A stretch of 64,000 nucleotides of DNA from Arthrobacter sp. PAMC25564 (GTDB taxonomy: Bacteria; Actinomycetota; Actinomycetes; Actinomycetales; Micrococcaceae), in assembly GCF_004798705.1 (NCBI RefSeq), contig NZ_CP039290.1, forward strand, positions 744,001 through 808,000, written 5' to 3'. Both the position numbers and the translations under genes were made by a program. The notes beneath the pieces are model-generated. The model did not search any database and had not been told where the DNA came from. It saw only the letters and a program-made list of their open reading frames with translations. Shown here in pieces: positions 25,010 through 33,810 of the stretch. Numbering within the stretch: position 1 is the stretch's first letter; the number at the start of each line of letters is the position of its first letter.

Positions 25010-26134
25010 ATGGCTACCGCAGACAGTTATGTCCTGGCGATCGGAACCCGGAAGGGGCTGTGGCTTGCCACCAGCCCCGACCGCAAGGAATGGTCGCTTT
25101 CCGGCCCGCACTTCCTGATGAGCGAAATCCCCAGCATCGGCATCGACACGCGCGGGGACCGGACCCGGATCCTGGTGGGAGTCCGTTCCGAGCACTGGGG
25201 CCCCACCGTCTTCCACTCCGATGACCTGGGCGGGACCTGGGACGAGCCGGACCAGGGCGCCATCCGCTTCCCTGACGACACCGGGGCTGCGCTGGAGCGG
25301 GTCTGGCAGATCCACCCGGACTCAGCGGCCCGGCCGGGAGTGGTCTGGGCCGGCTGCGAGCCGATCTCGGTCTGGAAATCAACCGACGGCGGTGAGCACT
25401 TCGAGCTCAACCGGGGGCTCTGGAACCACCCGCACCGCAGCGAATGGGGCGCCGGCTATGGCGGCGCCGCGGCCCACTCGATCGTCGTGGACCCGACGGG
25501 GGAGAAGGTGCACGTCGCCATGAGCACCGGCGGGGTTTACCGCTCGCTCGACGGCGGTACCTCCTGGGAGCCGCGTAACAAGGGGATTTCCGCCCGCTTC
25601 ATGCCTGATCCCAACCCTGAATTCGGGCAGTGCGTCCATAAGATTGCCGGCGATGCCGCCGTCGACGGCCGTTTGTACGCGCAGAACCATCACGGCGTCT
25701 ACCGCAGCGACGATGACGCCGAGAGTTGGGAGTCGATCGCCGAGGGGCTGCCGGCGGACTTCGGGTTCGTGATGCTGACGCATCCGCGCCGGGCCGGTAC
25801 CGCCTGGGTGATTCCGTTGAAGGCCGACAGTGAAAGGATCCCGCCGGACGGCAAACTGGCCGTCCACCGGACCGACGACGCCGGCGGGAGCTGGAAGCGG
25901 CTGGACACCGGGCTTCCGGAAGCCGAGTACAACGCGGTGCTGCGCGACGCCGCCTGTGTCGATTCGGGCGAGCCGGCCGGCGTCTACTTCGGGACCCGGG
26001 GCGGAAGTGTCTATGCCAGCGACGATGAGGGCGAACACTTCACCGAGGTGGCCTCACACTTGCCGGATGTGCTGTGCGTGCGGGCAGCGTCCGTCGCGGC
26101 AGCCCGGCTCCCCGGCGTCTCCGGGATGCCGTGA
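25010..26134 (+). CDS. BNR/Asp-box beta-propeller protein (exo-alpha-sialidase-like)
   Basis: 374 residues with no signal peptide. I count six Asp-box motifs of the form S/T-x-D-x-G-x-x-W/F: SDDLGGTW, STDGGEHF, SLDGGTSW, SDDDAESW, TDDAGGSW and SDDEGEHF. They imply a six-bladed propeller. Automatic annotation would say sialidase, but I see no arginine triad and the protein looks cytoplasmic. It lies 6 bases before a ubiquitin-like MoaD/ThiS-type gene. Start at the ATG at 25010 rather than an upstream TTG. Real function unknown. Confidence 0.8.
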   Translation: MATADSYVLAIGTRKGLWLATSPDRKEWSLSGPHFLMSEIPSIGIDTRGDRTRILVGVRSEHWGPTVFHSDDLGGTWDEPDQGAIRFPDDTGAALERVWQIHPDSAARPGVVWAGCEPISVWKSTDGGEHFELNRGLWNHPHRSEWGAGYGGAAAHSIVVDPTGEKVHVAMSTGGVYRSLDGGTSWEPRNKGISARFMPDPNPEFGQCVHKIAGDAAVDGRLYAQNHHGVYRSDDDAESWESIAEGLPADFGFVMLTHPRRAGTAWVIPLKADSERIPPDGKLAVHRTDDAGGSWKRLDTGLPEAEYNAVLRDAACVDSGEPAGVYFGTRGGSVYASDDEGEHFTEVASHLPDVLCVRAASVAAARLPGVSGMP

Positions 26135-26140
26135 GCGTCA

Positions 26141-26431
26141 ATGGCGCCTGAAATCAGCGTGCTGCTGCCCAGCGTGCTCCAGCCGCTGGCCGGCGGGCAG
26201 TCCATCCTGACTGCGCCCGCCGACTCGGCGGTGACGGTGAAGTGGCTGCTGGATTTGGTAGCCGGAGGATATCCGGCGCTTTCAAGGCGGCTGCGGGACG
26301 AAACCGGCTCGGTCCGCCGCTACGTGAATATCTACGTCAACGGGAATGAGATCCGGCGGCTGCAGGGCCTGGCGACCGAGGTGGCCCCGGGCCAGGAGGT
26401 CCTGATCATCCAGTCCGTGGCCGGCGGCTGA
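26141..26431 (+). CDS. MoaD/ThiS-family ubiquitin-like protein
   Basis: 96 residues with the beta-grasp pattern: ISVLLPSVLQPLAGGQS, AVTVKWLLDLVAGGYPAL, RYVNIYVNGNEIRRLQGL and PGQEVLIIQSVAGG. It ends in the Gly-Gly tail that family members use for adenylation and thiocarboxylate formation. No E1-like ThiF/MoeB or Mec+ peptidase gene is adjacent. Tightly linked to the propeller gene, likely one operon. Confidence 0.85.
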   Translation: MAPEISVLLPSVLQPLAGGQSILTAPADSAVTVKWLLDLVAGGYPALSRRLRDETGSVRRYVNIYVNGNEIRRLQGLATEVAPGQEVLIIQSVAGG

Positions 26432-26435
26432 GGCC

Positions 26436-26672
26436 TCAGGCGACCCGCCAGAGAGTGCACTCATCCGTGTTGACGGCCTTTCGCATGCCGGAGAGCCGGT
26501 CCATGATCCAGACGACGCCGATTCCTGGCGCGGTCTCCTGGACGCTGCCGCGGCGGATCACGACGTCGTCGTAATTCGGGCCTACACGCAGGCGGGCCTC
26601 GATCTCATCGCCGCGGTGCAGCTGGTCGAGGGCGCGGATACGGGTTACATGGGCTTTCGCTTCCTTCAACAT
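26436..26672 (-). CDS. Small conserved-looking protein, function unknown
   Basis: 78 residues starting at the ATG at 26672, behind AGGAGG. It begins MLKEAKAHVTRIRALDQLHR and contains GDEIEARLRVGPNYDDVVIR and GVVWIMDRLSGMRKAVNTDE. It is soluble and beta-rich with no known motif. It is convergent with the MoaD-like gene (4-base gap). Confidence 0.6.
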   Translation of the reverse strand: MLKEAKAHVTRIRALDQLHRGDEIEARLRVGPNYDDVVIRRGSVQETAPGIGVVWIMDRLSGMRKAVNTDECTLWRVA

Positions 26673-26785
26673 GGCGGGGGCCTCCTGGACTGGAGCTGGT
26701 GCCTGCAATTGCCGGCACTTCCAGTGTGCCGCGCCAATGTTGCGGCGCCGTTTCGGCCCGGTAAGCGGTGGGTTATTTCCGGCAC

Positions 26786-26820
26786 GGAAAAGCCCGGCGT
26801 GTTGGGTGAACACGCCGGGC
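26786..26820 (-). terminator. Terminator of the MHS transporter gene
   Basis: GCCCGGCGTGTT (26792-26803) and AACACGCCGGGC (26809-26820) form a perfect 12-bp stem with a 5-base loop. On the minus strand TTTTCC follows. It lies 36 bases past the transporter stop. Confidence 0.85.
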
Positions 26821-26856
26821 GACCGGTCAGTAAGCGGGCGGGAACGCTGCCGGGGG

Positions 26857-28176
26857 CTAGCGCAGGCCGAGTTCCCTGGTGGGGACCTTGAAGGTTTCCT
26901 TGGCGGTCAGGGCCGAGACGGCGGCGATCACGCAGATGATCGCTGTGAAGATGCTGATCTGGACCCAGCCGCCGGGCTGGATGCCGCCCATGGCTGCGAC
27001 GATCGCCGGGGCGAAGCCAGCCATCAGGAAGCCAAGCTGGGTGCCGATTGCCAGGCCGGAGAACCGGACCCTGGTGCTGAACATCTCGGCGTAGAAGGAA
27101 GGCCAGACGGCGTTGGAGGCCGCGTAGCCGAAGGAGAAGAAGCCGATCGCGGCGAGGAACATCAGCGGGACGCTGCCGGACTCCAGGCTCAGCAGGAACA
27201 CCGGCGTCAGGACCGCGCTGGCCAGTGCGCCGTAGACGAAGACCGGCTTGCGGCCGATCCGGTCCGCTAGCTTGCCGAAGAGCGGCTGCGTGCCGAGGGC
27301 GACGAAGTTGGCTCCGACGACGAGCCACAGCGTGGTGGTGCCGTCCACACCGGCGACGTTTTTGGCGTAGCTGATGGCCAGGGTGCCGAAGACGGTGGAG
27401 ACGGCGGCGATGAAGGCGCAGGCGATCACGCGGAGGACGTCACGCCAGTGGTCCTTGAGCAGGTCGGCGACCGGGAGTTTGGCGATCTGTGCGGTCTTCT
27501 GGGCTTCCGCGAAGGCCGGCGGCTCGTGCAGGGTGCGGCGGATGAAGAACGCCACCATGACCACAACGGCGCTGAGCCAGAACGGGATGCGCCAGCCGAT
27601 CCCGTACTTGATGTCGTCAGGCAGGGCTAGAACGGGGATGAAGACGAGGGCGGCGAGGATCTGGCCGCCCTGGGTGCCGGTCAGGGTCCAGGAGGTGAAG
27701 AAGGCACGGCGGTTGTCAGGCGCGTGTTCGAGCGTCATGGATGAGGCGCCGGCCTGCTCGCCCGCGGCGGAGAGGCCCTGGCAAAGACGCGCCAGCACCA
27801 GCAGCACCGGAGCCCACCAGCCGACCGACTTGAAGTCCGGAAGGCAGCCGATGACGAACGTCGAGGCGCCCATCAGCAGCAGCGTGAACATGAGGACCTT
27901 CCGGCGGCCCACCCGGTCACCGAAGTGGCCCAGGATGACGGCGCCTACCGGACGGGCCACATACGCGAAGCCGAAGGTCGCGAAGGACATGATTGCGGCG
28001 TTGGTGTCGGCGTCCGGGAAGAAGACCTTGGGGAAGATCAGAGCGGCTGCCGAGCCGAAAATGAAGAAGTCGTAATATTCGACGGCACTGCCCAGGAAGC
28101 TGGCGAGGGCTGCCTTTTTGGGCGTCCCGGCGGGGGTGGCAGTAGCCGCCGTCGTGGACGGGAGTGTCTTGCTCAT
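26857..28176 (-). CDS. MFS transporter of the metabolite:H+ symporter (MHS) family
   Basis: 439 residues and 12 spans. MHS hallmarks are SFLGSAVEYYDFFIFGSAAA (about 23-42), the loop GHFGDRVGRRKVLMFTLLLMG, and ARLCQGLSAAGEQAGASSMT. The start is the ATG at 28176 behind AAAGGAAC; upstream in-frame codons look untranslated. It is divergent from an IclR regulator and near shikimate catabolism, so shikimate or quinate uptake (ShiA-like) is the best guess. Confidence 0.87.
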   Translation of the reverse strand: MSKTLPSTTAATATPAGTPKKAALASFLGSAVEYYDFFIFGSAAALIFPKVFFPDADTNAAIMSFATFGFAYVARPVGAVILGHFGDRVGRRKVLMFTLLLMGASTFVIGCLPDFKSVGWWAPVLLVLARLCQGLSAAGEQAGASSMTLEHAPDNRRAFFTSWTLTGTQGGQILAALVFIPVLALPDDIKYGIGWRIPFWLSAVVVMVAFFIRRTLHEPPAFAEAQKTAQIAKLPVADLLKDHWRDVLRVIACAFIAAVSTVFGTLAISYAKNVAGVDGTTTLWLVVGANFVALGTQPLFGKLADRIGRKPVFVYGALASAVLTPVFLLSLESGSVPLMFLAAIGFFSFGYAASNAVWPSFYAEMFSTRVRFSGLAIGTQLGFLMAGFAPAIVAAMGGIQPGGWVQISIFTAIICVIAAVSALTAKETFKVPTRELGLR

Positions 28177-28330
28177 GATGTTCCTTTGATGTGACGACGT
28201 TGTCGCGGATGGATCAGGAAGGTCTCGACTGCCACAGGCTTCATTAAGTGTGCGGCAGCCGGAGGTCCGTGGAAAGACCCGGACTAGTAGCCACATGGTG
28301 GAAGCTACTTGTGCGATGTAGCAATCATGG

Positions 28331-28395
28331 CTGTGAGCACAGTCACTTGTCAAGAAAATGATCACCATCTAGAAATAGCTCTCACCATGTGAGAG
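28331..28395. promoter_or_regulatory. Divergent promoter region with IclR-type palindromes
   Basis: CTCTCACCATGTGAGAG (28379-28395, 7-bp arms) lies 9 bases before the IclR start. CTGTGAGCACAG (28331-28342) is a second dyad. Between them TTGTCA (28347-28352) serves the plus strand, with TAGAAA 17 bases on. The same place read on the minus strand has TTGACA for the transporter. This suits autoregulation plus control of the transporter. Confidence 0.6.
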
Positions 28396-28404
28396 TATTT
28401 AGGC

Positions 28405-29277
28405 ATGAGTGTGAATCAGGACACAGAAGTGCCCGAGCTTGCAGCCCGCCCCGGCGATGCCGTTCCGGGGGTCGCGGGTCCGGGAGGCACTGCGGCGCAT
28501 GCCGCCAAGCCAGGCAAGGAAGATGCCCGCACCGACATGGTGGGCAAGGCCCTGGGGCTGCTGGTCCTGCTGGGCGACGAGCCCCGTGGCGCGAGTGCCG
28601 CCGAGCTGTCCCGCCGGGCCGAGCTGCCGTTCAGTACCACCTACCGCCTGCTCGGCTCCCTGACGCGGGACGGCTTCGTGGACTACGAGCCGGACGGCCG
28701 CCGCTACCGACTGGGCCTCCGCGTCTTCCAGCTTGGCCAGCGCGTCTCCAACCACCACGGTTTCGCCGGAACTGCCCTGCCGGTCCTGCGGCGAGTCACC
28801 GAAGAGACCGGGGAGGCCACCATCCTTTCCGTCCGCGACGGAAACCATCACCTGACCGTGAACAAGGTGGACGGCCCCCAGACCTTCCGCGTCACGAGCG
28901 ACCCCGGACATCTGGGCGCACTGCACACCACCTCGGTGGGCAAGGCGCTGGTGGCCTTCGCTGATGACGCCACCCGCGCGCGGCTTGTCGAGGAGCTGGA
29001 GCTGGACCCGCTGACCGAGTTTTCCATCACCGACCGCGACGCCTTCCGGGCCGAGATCGACCTGGTCCGCCGCCGCGGCTACGCCACCATGGATGAGGAA
29101 AACGAGCTGGGGATGCGGGCCCTTGCCGTCCCGGTCTTCGACTCGCAGGGCCATGCCTTCGCCTCGCTGGCCACCGCCGTCCCCGTCTTCCGGATGAGCA
29201 TGGAGGCCCTTGTGGCCCTCGTTCCGCTGCTGCAGTCCGCCGCGGCGGAGCTGTCGGCCAGGCTGCCCCAGCGATGA
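28405..29277 (+). CDS. IclR-family transcriptional regulator
   Basis: 290 residues. A low-complexity N-terminal 40 residues precedes the winged helix (MVGKALGLLVLLGDEPRGAS, AAELSRRAELPFSTTYRLLG, SLTRDGFVDYE; about 45-95). The IclR effector domain follows (LRRVTEETGEATILSVRDGN and later GYATMDEENELGMRALAVPV). It is divergent from the MHS transporter and precedes the shikimate dehydrogenase, 144 bases away. It probably controls shikimate/quinate use. Confidence 0.9.
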   Translation: MSVNQDTEVPELAARPGDAVPGVAGPGGTAAHAAKPGKEDARTDMVGKALGLLVLLGDEPRGASAAELSRRAELPFSTTYRLLGSLTRDGFVDYEPDGRRYRLGLRVFQLGQRVSNHHGFAGTALPVLRRVTEETGEATILSVRDGNHHLTVNKVDGPQTFRVTSDPGHLGALHTTSVGKALVAFADDATRARLVEELELDPLTEFSITDRDAFRAEIDLVRRRGYATMDEENELGMRALAVPVFDSQGHAFASLATAVPVFRMSMEALVALVPLLQSAAAELSARLPQR

Positions 29278-29293
29278 GGCGGGTCGCAATACT

Positions 29294-29312
29294 TTGTTCG
29301 CTATACGAACAA
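29294..29312. promoter_or_regulatory. 19-bp palindrome upstream of the shikimate-protocatechuate operon
   Basis: TTGTTCGCTATACGAACAA has perfect 7-bp arms and lies 109 bases before the dehydrogenase start. It is a strong candidate IclR-type operator. Its half-site differs from the palindrome at 28379, so it may bind the second IclR protein (39247-40062). Confidence 0.65.
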
Positions 29313-29421
29313 CAGTGCAAGATATGAACATTTACGGTAATGTAATCCCCATCACCCGGCCTGCCGGCGACGCCCAGCGCGTCCCCGCCCGCCGAGTGCC
29401 GTTGTCAAAGGAGCTACACGG

Positions 29422-30303
29422 ATGAGCAATCGAGCAGAGTCCTTCCTCGTGGGACTGGTGGGTGATGGCGTCATGCCGTCGCTCACGCCCTACATGCACG
29501 AACGCGAAGGCGATGTGCAGGGCCTCCGGTACCTCTACCGCCCCATCGATCTCATTGAGCTGGGGTTGCCAGGCCAATCCGTCGGGGAGCTGCTGACCGG
29601 AGCCTGGCGGCTTGGCTTCAACGGCCTGAACATCACCCACCCCTGCAAGCAGCTGGTCCTGGAGCACCTGGACGAGGTCTCGCCCGACGCCCGCCGGCTG
29701 GGAGCGGTCAATACCGTGGTCATCCGGGACGGCCGCTTCATCGGCCACAACACAGACTTCTCCGGCTTCGCGGCGGCCCTGGCATCGGGCCTTCCCGGCG
29801 CGAAGCTGGACCGGGTGGTCCAGCTCGGAGCCGGCGGCGCCGGCTCCGCCGTCGCCTACGCCCTGCTGACAGCCGGCGTCCGTGAACTGGACCTGGTGGA
29901 CACCGATGCTGCCCGCTGCGCGGCACGCGCGGCCGAACTCGCTGGATTCTTCCCGGGCAGCGAGGTCACGGCGCGGACGACGGCGGAGCTGCCGCGGCTC
30001 ATGCCGCTGGCCGACGGACTGGTGCATTGCACCCCGGTGGGCATGGCCGCCCATCCCGGCGTTCCGCTGGACATGTCCCTCGTTGAGCCCCGGCACTGGG
30101 TCGCGGACATCGTGTACCGGCCGATCGAAACCGAGCTGGTCCGCGAAGCCCGGGCCAAGGGCTGCGACGTGCTCGACGGCGGCCGGATGGCCGTCGGCCA
30201 GGCAGCCGACGCCTTCCGGATCTTCACCGGACGCGAGGCCGACGCGGACCGCATGCGCGCACATTTCCTGGAACTCGTGGCCGCCGAAGAGGTGGCCGCC
30301 TGA
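29422..30303 (+). CDS. qsuD: NAD-dependent shikimate/quinate dehydrogenase
   Basis: 293 residues of the AroE fold. The substrate site has Ser20 and Thr22 (PSLTPYMH), and the catalytic pair is Lys76 (NITHPCK) and Asp112 (HNTD). The Rossmann loop GAGGAG is at 136-141. The second strand ends LVDTD with Asp160, instead of the basic NRT motif that binds the NADP phosphate. That points to NAD and a catabolic role like Corynebacterium QsuD. It oxidises shikimate to 3-dehydroshikimate, and perhaps quinate. First gene of the pca run; its stop overlaps the next start. Confidence 0.9.
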   Translation: MSNRAESFLVGLVGDGVMPSLTPYMHEREGDVQGLRYLYRPIDLIELGLPGQSVGELLTGAWRLGFNGLNITHPCKQLVLEHLDEVSPDARRLGAVNTVVIRDGRFIGHNTDFSGFAAALASGLPGAKLDRVVQLGAGGAGSAVAYALLTAGVRELDLVDTDAARCAARAAELAGFFPGSEVTARTTAELPRLMPLADGLVHCTPVGMAAHPGVPLDMSLVEPRHWVADIVYRPIETELVREARAKGCDVLDGGRMAVGQAADAFRIFTGREADADRMRAHFLELVAAEEVAA

Positions 30304-32273
30304 TGCGCACCGGAATCGCCACCGTCTGCCTCTCCGGCACCCTGCGGGAAAAGATGCAGGCCTGCGCCATCGCCGGCTTCGACGGGATCGAAATCTTCGA
30401 GCAGGACCTCGTCACGTCCCCGCTGAGCCCGGAGGAGGTCCGCAAGATGGCCGCCGATCTGGGCCTGACCCTGGATCTCTACCAGCCGTTCCGCGACTTC
30501 GACAGCGTTCCCGAGGAGCTCCTCGCCACCAACCTGCGCCGGGCGGAGGCCAAGTTCAGGCTGATGTCCCGGCTGGGCACGGACACCATCCTGGTCTGCT
30601 CCAACGTGGCAACCGCCGCCATCGACGACGACGAACTCCGGGCCGCCCAGCTCTCCCGCCTCGCCGCCCTCGCCGGGGAACACGGCATGAAGGTGGCGTA
30701 CGAGGCCCTCGCCTGGGGGAAGTACGTCAACGACTACGAGCATGCCCACCGCCTCGTGGAAATGGTGGACCACCCCAGCCTGGGCACCTGCCTTGACTCG
30801 TTCCACATCCTTTCCCGCGACTGGGACACGGCCCCGATCGAAGGGTTCAACCCGGAGAAGATCTTCTTCGTCCAGGTCGCCGACGCCCCCAAACTGTCCA
30901 TGGACGTGCTCTCCTGGAGCCGGCACTACCGGGTCTTCCCGGGTGAAGGACAGTTTGATCTCGCCAAGTTCATGGGCCACGTCGTCCGTGCCGGCTATGC
31001 CGGCCCGGTGTCCCTGGAGGTCTTCAACGACGTCTTCCGCCAGTCCGATGTCGAACGCACGGCCGTGGACGCGATGCGCTCCCTGATCTGGCTCGAAGAA
31101 CAGAGCGCCAAATGGCTTGAGGCCAACCCGGGCCCCGCTGCGGACAGCACGGGCGGACCCGGCGGCGCCCGGGCTGCCGGCCGCCGCCGCTATCCGATGG
31201 AACTGGCCACCCTGCCGCAGGTGGCCGAGCCGGCCGGCTTCAACTTTGCAGAGGTCAGGGCCGCGGACACCGCCAGCCTGGAAACCCTGCTGGGCCAGTT
31301 GGGATTCGCGTTCAACGGCCGCCACCGGACCAAGAATGTGCAATTGTGGACTATGGGCCACGCGCGGGTGATCATCAACGAACAGCCCCCGGCCCTGGAT
31401 GGCGCCCCCGCCGCAAACCCGGAGACCGCCAGCGCGCCTGCAATCTCTGCCTTAGGCTTCGACGTCGATTCCCCCGTCATTGCCGCCGCCCGTGCCCAGC
31501 AGCTCAAGGCCCCGGCCGTGCCACGCAAGAGCCAGGCCGACGAGGAAATCTTCCAGGGCTTCGCCGCCCCGGACTCCACCGAGATCTTCCTGTGCCAGGG
31601 CAGCCCCGACGGCACCGCCGCGTGGACCCGCGAATTCGGCGAAGGGCTGGAAATTCCGGCACCCGGCCAGCCAAGTGCCGTGATCGACCACGTCAACCTG
31701 GCCCAGCCCTGGCAGCACTTTGACGAGGCCGTGCTGTTCTACACCAGCGCCCTGGCCCTGGAGCCGCAGCCCTACGCGGAGGTTCCGAGCCCCACCGGGC
31801 TGGTCCGCTCCCAGGTGATGCTCACCGAGGACCGTGGGGTCCGCCTCGTGCTGAACCTGGCACCGCTCATCCAGCAGGATGGTGCCGCCGGCACCGCCAA
31901 TGCCGCCGGCACCGGCCAGCGCAGGACGTACCAGGAACATATTGCCTTCGCGGTGGATGATCTCGTGGCCACCGCCCGGGCCGCGAGGGACCGCGGCCTG
32001 GACTTCCTGAAGATCCCGGCGAACTACTACGAGGACCTGGATGCGAGGTTCGGCCTGGAGCCCGACTTCCTGGCCACCCTGCGGGAGCTCAACCTGCTCT
32101 ATGACCGCGACGCCGACGGCGAATTCCTGCACTTCTACACCGCCACCGTAGGCAGCGTGTTCTTCGAAATGGTGGAACGCCGCGGCAATTACGACGGCTA
32201 CGGCGCACCGAACGCCCCGGTCCGGCACGCGGTGCAGTACGACCACCTGCACCAGCCCAAACTGACCACCTGA
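30303..32273 (+). CDS. qsuB: 3-dehydroshikimate dehydratase fused to a dioxygenase-like (VOC) domain
   Basis: 656 residues. The N-terminal TIM barrel (about 1-275) is the sugar-phosphate-isomerase-like dehydratase, with conserved acidic and polar segments VAYEALAWGKYVNDYEHAHR, TCLDSFHILSRDWD, FFVQVADAPKL and VSLEVFND. The C-terminal half (about 310-640) has two glyoxalase/HPPD-like modules (AVIDHVNLAQPWQHFDEAVL; FFEMVERRGNYDGYG). The layout is that of Corynebacterium QsuB. It makes protocatechuate from 3-dehydroshikimate. Translationally coupled to the dehydrogenase; their coding regions overlap by one base. Confidence 0.92.
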   Translation: MRTGIATVCLSGTLREKMQACAIAGFDGIEIFEQDLVTSPLSPEEVRKMAADLGLTLDLYQPFRDFDSVPEELLATNLRRAEAKFRLMSRLGTDTILVCSNVATAAIDDDELRAAQLSRLAALAGEHGMKVAYEALAWGKYVNDYEHAHRLVEMVDHPSLGTCLDSFHILSRDWDTAPIEGFNPEKIFFVQVADAPKLSMDVLSWSRHYRVFPGEGQFDLAKFMGHVVRAGYAGPVSLEVFNDVFRQSDVERTAVDAMRSLIWLEEQSAKWLEANPGPAADSTGGPGGARAAGRRRYPMELATLPQVAEPAGFNFAEVRAADTASLETLLGQLGFAFNGRHRTKNVQLWTMGHARVIINEQPPALDGAPAANPETASAPAISALGFDVDSPVIAAARAQQLKAPAVPRKSQADEEIFQGFAAPDSTEIFLCQGSPDGTAAWTREFGEGLEIPAPGQPSAVIDHVNLAQPWQHFDEAVLFYTSALALEPQPYAEVPSPTGLVRSQVMLTEDRGVRLVLNLAPLIQQDGAAGTANAAGTGQRRTYQEHIAFAVDDLVATARAARDRGLDFLKIPANYYEDLDARFGLEPDFLATLRELNLLYDRDADGEFLHFYTATVGSVFFEMVERRGNYDGYGAPNAPVRHAVQYDHLHQPKLTT

Positions 32274-32309
32274 CCCCGACCCACCACCACCCAACGAAGG
32301 GAGGCTGCT

Positions 32310-33218
32310 GTGCCTGAAGAAATCGAACTCGAATTTTTCAACGCCGACCCAATCACCGAAGATGTGTCGGATGCGGCGCCACAGGCCGAAACCGGAGCCG
32401 CACCAAAGACGTATGCGCCGCTCGATGCCGCTGCGGAGTCGCAGGCGGACCTCAGCGCCGAAATGAAGGCCATCGGCGATGCCTACGCCCAGGCGCTCAA
32501 GAACGGTACTGCGGCGGAAACCCAGCCCCGGCTGGACTACGCCCCGTACCGCAGCAGCGTCCTGCGCCACCCTACCAAGGACCTGCACCACGCTGACCCG
32601 GAGACCATCGAGCTGTACTCTCCCGCGTTCGGGCACATGGACGTGCACGCGCTCGAAGCGGACCTGACGATCCAGCACAACGGTGAACCGGTCGGCGAAC
32701 GCATTATCGTCTCGGGCCGCGTACTCGACGGCGACGGCCGGCCCGTTGCGGGCCAGCTCGTGGAGATCTGGCAGGCCAACTCCGCCGGGCGCTACATCCA
32801 CAAGCGGGACCAGCACCCGGCACCGCTGGACCCGAACTTCACCGGCGTCGGCCGTTGCATCACGGGCGCGGACGGTTCCTACAGCTTCACCACCATCAAG
32901 CCCGGCGCCTATCCGTGGAAGAACCACCTCAACGCCTGGCGCCCGGCCCACATCCACTTCTCGCTGTTCGGACAGGAATTCACCCAGCGGATCGTCACCC
33001 AGATGTACTTCCCCGGTGACCAGCTCTTCCCGCTGGACCCGATCTACCAGTCGATCGTCGACCAGGACGCGCGGGACCGGCTCGTGGCCACCTACAACCA
33101 CGAGCAGACCAGGCCCGAATGGGCGCTGGCCTACAACTGGGACATCGTCCTGACCGGGTCGAAGCGGACCTGGACCGAAAACGAGGCTCTGGGATCAGGC
33201 GGAGATGACCATGAGTAA
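32310..33218 (+). CDS. pcaH: Protocatechuate 3,4-dioxygenase beta subunit
   Basis: 302 residues. The Fe(III) ligands are visible: Tyr162 (GRYIHK), Tyr201 (GAYPWKN), His214 and His216 (PAHIHF). Spacings of 39, 13 and 2 equal those of the Pseudomonas ligands Tyr408, Tyr447, His460 and His462. With PcaG it cleaves protocatechuate to 3-carboxymuconate. The GTG at 32310 follows AGGGAGG. An acidic, alanine-rich N-terminal extension of about 65 residues precedes the usual start of the family. Confidence 0.96.
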   Translation: MPEEIELEFFNADPITEDVSDAAPQAETGAAPKTYAPLDAAAESQADLSAEMKAIGDAYAQALKNGTAAETQPRLDYAPYRSSVLRHPTKDLHHADPETIELYSPAFGHMDVHALEADLTIQHNGEPVGERIIVSGRVLDGDGRPVAGQLVEIWQANSAGRYIHKRDQHPAPLDPNFTGVGRCITGADGSYSFTTIKPGAYPWKNHLNAWRPAHIHFSLFGQEFTQRIVTQMYFPGDQLFPLDPIYQSIVDQDARDRLVATYNHEQTRPEWALAYNWDIVLTGSKRTWTENEALGSGGDDHE

Positions 33219-33810
33219 ACTCACCCCCACCCCCGGCCAGACCGTAGGACCGTTCTACGGCTACGCCCTGCCCTACAACAAGGACCGCGAACTGCTGGCC
33301 CCTGGCTCACCCGGCTCCATCCGGCTGCAGGGAACCGTGTACGACGGCGCCGGCCACCCCATCCCGGACGCGATCCTGGAAATCTGGCAGGCGGACGCCG
33401 AGGGCAAGGTCCCCCATCACACGGGCTCCCTCGTCCGGGACGGCTACACCTTCACCGGCTTCGGCCGCAGCGCCGTCGGCAACACCGGGGCTTTCACCTT
33501 CACCACCGTCAACCCGGGCCCCACCGAAGCCGGGGCGGCGCCGTTCATCTCCGTGGCCGTGTTTGCCCGCGGCCTGATGAACCGGCTCTTCACCCGGGTC
33601 TACCTTCCGGAAAACGAGGAAGCCCTGGCCGCAGACCGGCTGCTGAGCTCGCTCACGCCGGAACGCCGCCGCACGCTGATCGCGCGCCGGGATGCCGACG
33701 GCGGCCTCAGCTGGGACATCCGGCTCCAAGGCGAGGGCGAAACCGTGTTCCTCGACTTCGAGGGAGGACCTGCCGTCGAGGGAACGGCTGCCGAGGGCGC
33801 CGCCCAGTGA
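33211..33810 (+). CDS. pcaG: Protocatechuate 3,4-dioxygenase alpha subunit
   Basis: 199 residues from the ATG at 33211; an ATG two codons earlier is also possible. Family segments are TPTPGQTVGPFYGYALPY, DAILEIWQADAEGKVPHHTG and FISVAVFARGLMNRLFTRVY followed by LPEN. As expected for the alpha subunit, the iron ligands are missing. It overlaps the end of pcaH by 8 bases, so the two subunits are coupled. Confidence 0.95.
   Translation: MSKLTPTPGQTVGPFYGYALPYNKDRELLAPGSPGSIRLQGTVYDGAGHPIPDAILEIWQADAEGKVPHHTGSLVRDGYTFTGFGRSAVGNTGAFTFTTVNPGPTEAGAAPFISVAVFARGLMNRLFTRVYLPENEEALAADRLLSSLTPERRRTLIARRDADGGLSWDIRLQGEGETVFLDFEGGPAVEGTAAEGAAQ

Noticed and set aside
25010..26134. A secreted sialidase
   Set aside because: No signal peptide and no visible arginine triad. 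Asp boxes alone only indicate a beta-propeller.
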